Of a stretch of 64,000 nt of DNA, positions 61,535 to 64,000 are shown in pieces (within the stretch, counting starts at the first letter, position 1; each line of letters opens with the position of its first letter). The position numbers and the translations under genes were made by a program. The notes under the pieces are model-generated. The model did no database searches. It saw only the letters and a program-made list of their open reading frames with translations, and was not told where the DNA came from. Source of the DNA: SB11 sp964584305 (GTDB lineage Bacteria > Bacteroidota > Bacteroidia > UBA8524). The stretch lies in the NCBI GenBank assembly GCA_964584305.1, contig CAZOZL010000007.1, positions 1-64,000 on the forward strand, read 5' to 3'.

Positions 61535-64000
61535 GTGAAAGTAGGAATATTTTTTGGTGGAGCATCTCGTGAGCGTGAAGTATCCTTTTCGGGCGGTAGA
61601 ACGGTGTACGACAATCTTAATAAATCGTTGTTTACTCCCGTGCCTTTGTTTGTAGATAGTTTTAATAATATAATACTGCTAAACAAAGAGTTGATATACA
61701 AGGGTAGCATTCGTGATTTTTATCCTCCAGCCCAGTATTTACCTACTACACAGCACAATTTTCAGCATTATGTGGAGAGTTTGGAGACAGATATACGTAG
61801 TGACAAAATTACCAACAATGAGATGATAGCCCATATAGGGCGTATAATTACCATTGATGAACTGCCCCAACTTATTGATATGGCTTTCCTTGCCTTGCAC
61901 GGTAGTTTTGGCGAGGACGGTACTATACAAGGCTTGTTAGAGTGGTTGCATATTCCTTATACGGGTTCGGGCATATTGCCCTCGGCAATTGGTATTAGCA
62001 AGGCAGTACAAAAACGCTATATGAGCGCAGCGGGTTTCAACACGCCTGATTTTGTGCTGATAAACCGTATTAATTGGGAGGAAGGCGAGAAAGATATTTT
62101 TCTGTATGATATAAAAGCACATTTACAGTTTCCAGTAGTTATAAAACCCGCCAATCAAGGGTCGTCATTAGGGGTGAGTGTGGTACACCAGTACGATGCA
62201 AATATTTTATCCGAAGCTATAAGCAAAGCCTTCTTTAAAACCACATTAACCAAAGCAATGTGGAGTGAACTGTCACAATATGAACAAGTTGAATATGTGC
62301 GTACTACCTGCGACATTCGCGAAGGTTTGGGCTTGCCATTATTGCTTGATGGTAAGCAGATAGATTTACCCGATGAGGTGCTAAATACTATTAGTAACAA
62401 GTTTAAAAATCAGGATATTATACTACTACAAGCTCTGCAAAACGAGAGTGAGGTATTGGTAGAAGAATTTGTAAAAGGACGTGAATTTTCGTGTATAGTG
62501 ATACAAGATTTAGACGGCAACCCTATTGCTTTACCGCCCACTGAAATTATAAAAGGCAGTGAGATATTTGATTATCGTAGTAAGTATTTACCTGGTTTAT
62601 CTCGTAAAATTACCCCTATTGAGTTGCCCGATGAGCATATAGAAAATGTCCGCAACCAAGCGGAGGAACTATATAGCTATTTCCGTTTCAACTGTTATGC
62701 CCGTTTAGATGGTTTTATAAATGAGCAAGGCAAGGTTTTTTTAAACGACCCTAATACTACTTCGGGTATGATGCCCTCGTCATTTTTCTTCCACCAAGCG
62801 GCAGAAGTGGGGCTTAATCCATCACAATTCCTAACCTATATTATATACACCAGCTTGCACCAACGTGCCGAAACCAGTATAGATAATTACCACTATATTC
62901 AGTTGTTTACTCAACTAAAAAAACAATTAGAACAAAAAGAGAATAACACTAATAAGAAAAGGCGTATTGCAGTGATAATGGGCGGTTACTCCACCGAGCG
63001 GCATATTTCTATGGAAAGTGGACGCAATATTTACGAGAAATTAGCATCATCTGTTAAATACCAGCCTGTACCTGTTTTTTTAACGGGAAATGATGATGCG
63101 TTTGAATTATACAAAATACCCGTCAACATGATGTTGAAGGATAATACTGATGATATTGCTGATAAAGTACAGAACTATAAACCCAACGCTTATTTGCAAA
63201 AAATAATTGATGAGTGTGCGCCTGTGGTTAAATTGTTTGGTAGCGGTACTTTTGATGCTACTCCACAAGCTATTAGTATTGAAAAATTAGCTGAAATGGT
63301 TGATGGCGTATTTATAGCCTTACATGGCAGACCGGGCGAGGATGGTGTTATACAACAACATTTAGAGCGTGTGAAGCTGCCCTATAATGGTTCAGGTTAT
63401 AATAGTTCTCAAATCACTATAAATAAATATGATACGGCGGAGCTATTAGAAAAAAATGGATTTTCGGTAGCAGCACATTATTTAGCACAAAAAAGTGAGT
63501 GGCTAAAAGATAAAGATGCTTTTTATACTGCTGTACTTGCCGTTACAGGCTTGCCCATGATAGCAAAACCTGCTGATGATGGATGTAGCTCGGCAGTGAA
63601 AAAAATTAAAACTCGTGAGCAATTGGATGCTTTTGCACACTTAATATTTAGGGAAACAGCAAAACGCGAAGCGAGATACGAGGAAGAACTAAGCCTTATA
63701 CCTAAAGAAGAGTTTCCACAAAAAAACTATTTCTTGGCAGAGAAGTTTATAGATAAAAGTGATGCTAAGATATTTTTGGAGATAACAGGCGGCTTACTCA
63801 CCCATCATAAAAATGAGGGCATTGAGTATGAAATGTTTGAACCCAGTGAAACATTAGCCGAAAAAGAAATATTATCTCTTGAAGAGAAATTTTTGGCAGG
63901 GCAGGGGCAAAATATTACTCCAGCACGGTATGCAAAAAACACCTTAGAAAATAAAAGGATAGGCGAAGCCGTTAAAAGTGAGTTGAAACGTGTTGCCCAA
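61535..64000 (+). CDS. Tandem-fused double D-alanine-D-alanine ligase-like protein (cut by right edge)
   Basis: A GTG at 61535, right after an in-frame TAA, opens 822 codons to the edge. Copy one: FFGGASREREVSFSGG at the start, ALHGSFGEDGTIQGLLE (about residue 112), PYTGSGILPSAIGISKAVQK, VVIKPANQGSSLGVSVV (about 203), and FLNDPNTTSGMMPSS (about 405). Copy two starts near residue 476: RIAVIMGGYSTERHISMESG, IALHGRPGEDGVIQQHLE, PYNGSGYNSSQITINKYDTA and MIAKPADDGCSSAVKKI. Both are ATP-grasp ligases of the Ddl type, which make the D-Ala-D-Ala end of peptidoglycan precursors. The first copy keeps the glycine-rich, omega-loop and metal-ligand blocks; the second is cut before its metal site. Standard Ddl is 300-360 aa, so this is a fusion. 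Confidence 0.9.
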   Translation, partial: MKVGIFFGGASREREVSFSGGRTVYDNLNKSLFTPVPLFVDSFNNIILLNKELIYKGSIRDFYPPAQYLPTTQHNFQHYVESLETDIRSDKITNNEMIAHIGRIITIDELPQLIDMAFLALHGSFGEDGTIQGLLEWLHIPYTGSGILPSAIGISKAVQKRYMSAAGFNTPDFVLINRINWEEGEKDIFLYDIKAHLQFPVVIKPANQGSSLGVSVVHQYDANILSEAISKAFFKTTLTKAMWSELSQYEQVEYVRTTCDIREGLGLPLLLDGKQIDLPDEVLNTISNKFKNQDIILLQALQNESEVLVEEFVKGREFSCIVIQDLDGNPIALPPTEIIKGSEIFDYRSKYLPGLSRKITPIELPDEHIENVRNQAEELYSYFRFNCYARLDGFINEQGKVFLNDPNTTSGMMPSSFFFHQAAEVGLNPSQFLTYIIYTSLHQRAETSIDNYHYIQLFTQLKKQLEQKENNTNKKRRIAVIMGGYSTERHISMESGRNIYEKLASSVKYQPVPVFLTGNDDAFELYKIPVNMMLKDNTDDIADKVQNYKPNAYLQKIIDECAPVVKLFGSGTFDATPQAISIEKLAEMVDGVFIALHGRPGEDGVIQQHLERVKLPYNGSGYNSSQITINKYDTAELLEKNGFSVAAHYLAQKSEWLKDKDAFYTAVLAVTGLPMIAKPADDGCSSAVKKIKTREQLDAFAHLIFRETAKREARYEEELSLIPKEEFPQKNYFLAEKFIDKSDAKIFLEITGGLLTHHKNEGIEYEMFEPSETLAEKEILSLEEKFLAGQGQNITPARYAKNTLENKRIGEAVKSELKRVAQ

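Noticed and set aside
1..64000. CRISPR array, insertion sequence or prophage
   Set aside because: No regularly spaced repeats, transposase, integrase or phage structural genes were seen in reading either strand.

Overview
The window is a low-GC chromosomal segment from a member of the Bacteroidota. The closest feel is Chitinophagales or Sphingobacteriia-like, inferred from gene content only. Signs of this are GldL/GldM-type gliding/type IX secretion motor genes, a PorG-type (DUF6089-like) barrel, a secreted protein with a type IX C-terminal sorting domain, a CarboxypepD-reg/TonB receptor, the rpmB-rpmG-DUF4295-ftsY block, and promoters of the TAnnTTTG type. Genes are dense. I see no rRNA, CRISPR array, intact insertion sequence or prophage.

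Layout. (1) 1-15633, minus strand: a seven-gene run of exported proteins, read from right to left. It holds a 911-aa predicted outer-membrane protein with a coiled-coil insert, a 392-aa beta-rich secreted protein, a membrane-anchored Skp/OmpH-like chaperone, a lipoprotein, a 2101-aa giant with an SpvB/TcB-like opening and YD-like strands, a 233-aa secreted protein, and the first 1146 codons of a second RHS-like giant that leaves the window. This is the best candidate for an undescribed system. Its two lead genes each have a dyad site TTCGNCGAA 50-65 nt before the start, and a third copy lies before a secreted-protein gene at 29273. (2) 15878-27466: thyA, a LolC/E-type permease, a tiny cysteine-rich DUF5522 protein, a TonB receptor with a small barrel protein, a vanadium haloperoxidase-like lipoprotein, a large FG-GAP/ASPIC-UnbV lipoprotein and a NamZ-type muramidase. 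(3) 27485-29180: rpmB, rpmG, DUF4295, ftsY. (4) 29186-30842: a small AT-rich cassette of secreted and barrel proteins, partly decayed, with a C7-T-C6 tract at a likely frameshift.

(5) 30929-39995: rimO, bshC, then gldL-gldM followed by a lipoprotein that fuses a beta-helix to a PorG-like barrel, and an OmpA/thrombospondin-type-3 protein. gldK and gldN are absent here, so this looks like an alternative GldLM motor module. (6) 40233-45658: trmH-like gene and mutS head to head, tRNA-Gly(GCC), tRNA-Leu(UAA), and a divergent formate-tetrahydrofolate ligase. (7) 45823-55688: methyltransferase, SRPBCC protein, DUF4386 membrane protein, Crp/Fnr regulator, type IX cargo protein, S9 peptidase, HesB/IscA-type Fe-S protein, MacB-type permease, fatty acid desaturase, phosphodiesterase. 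(8) 55952-64000: alaS (minus), then an envelope set of M23 peptidase, MerR regulator and CapA protein, and a tandem-fused double D-Ala-D-Ala ligase cut by the right edge.

Degenerate intergenic repeats of the CGTCATTGCGAG kind occur at about 40070, 51970-52172 and 61264-61379. All calls come from reading motifs by eye; no database search was run.
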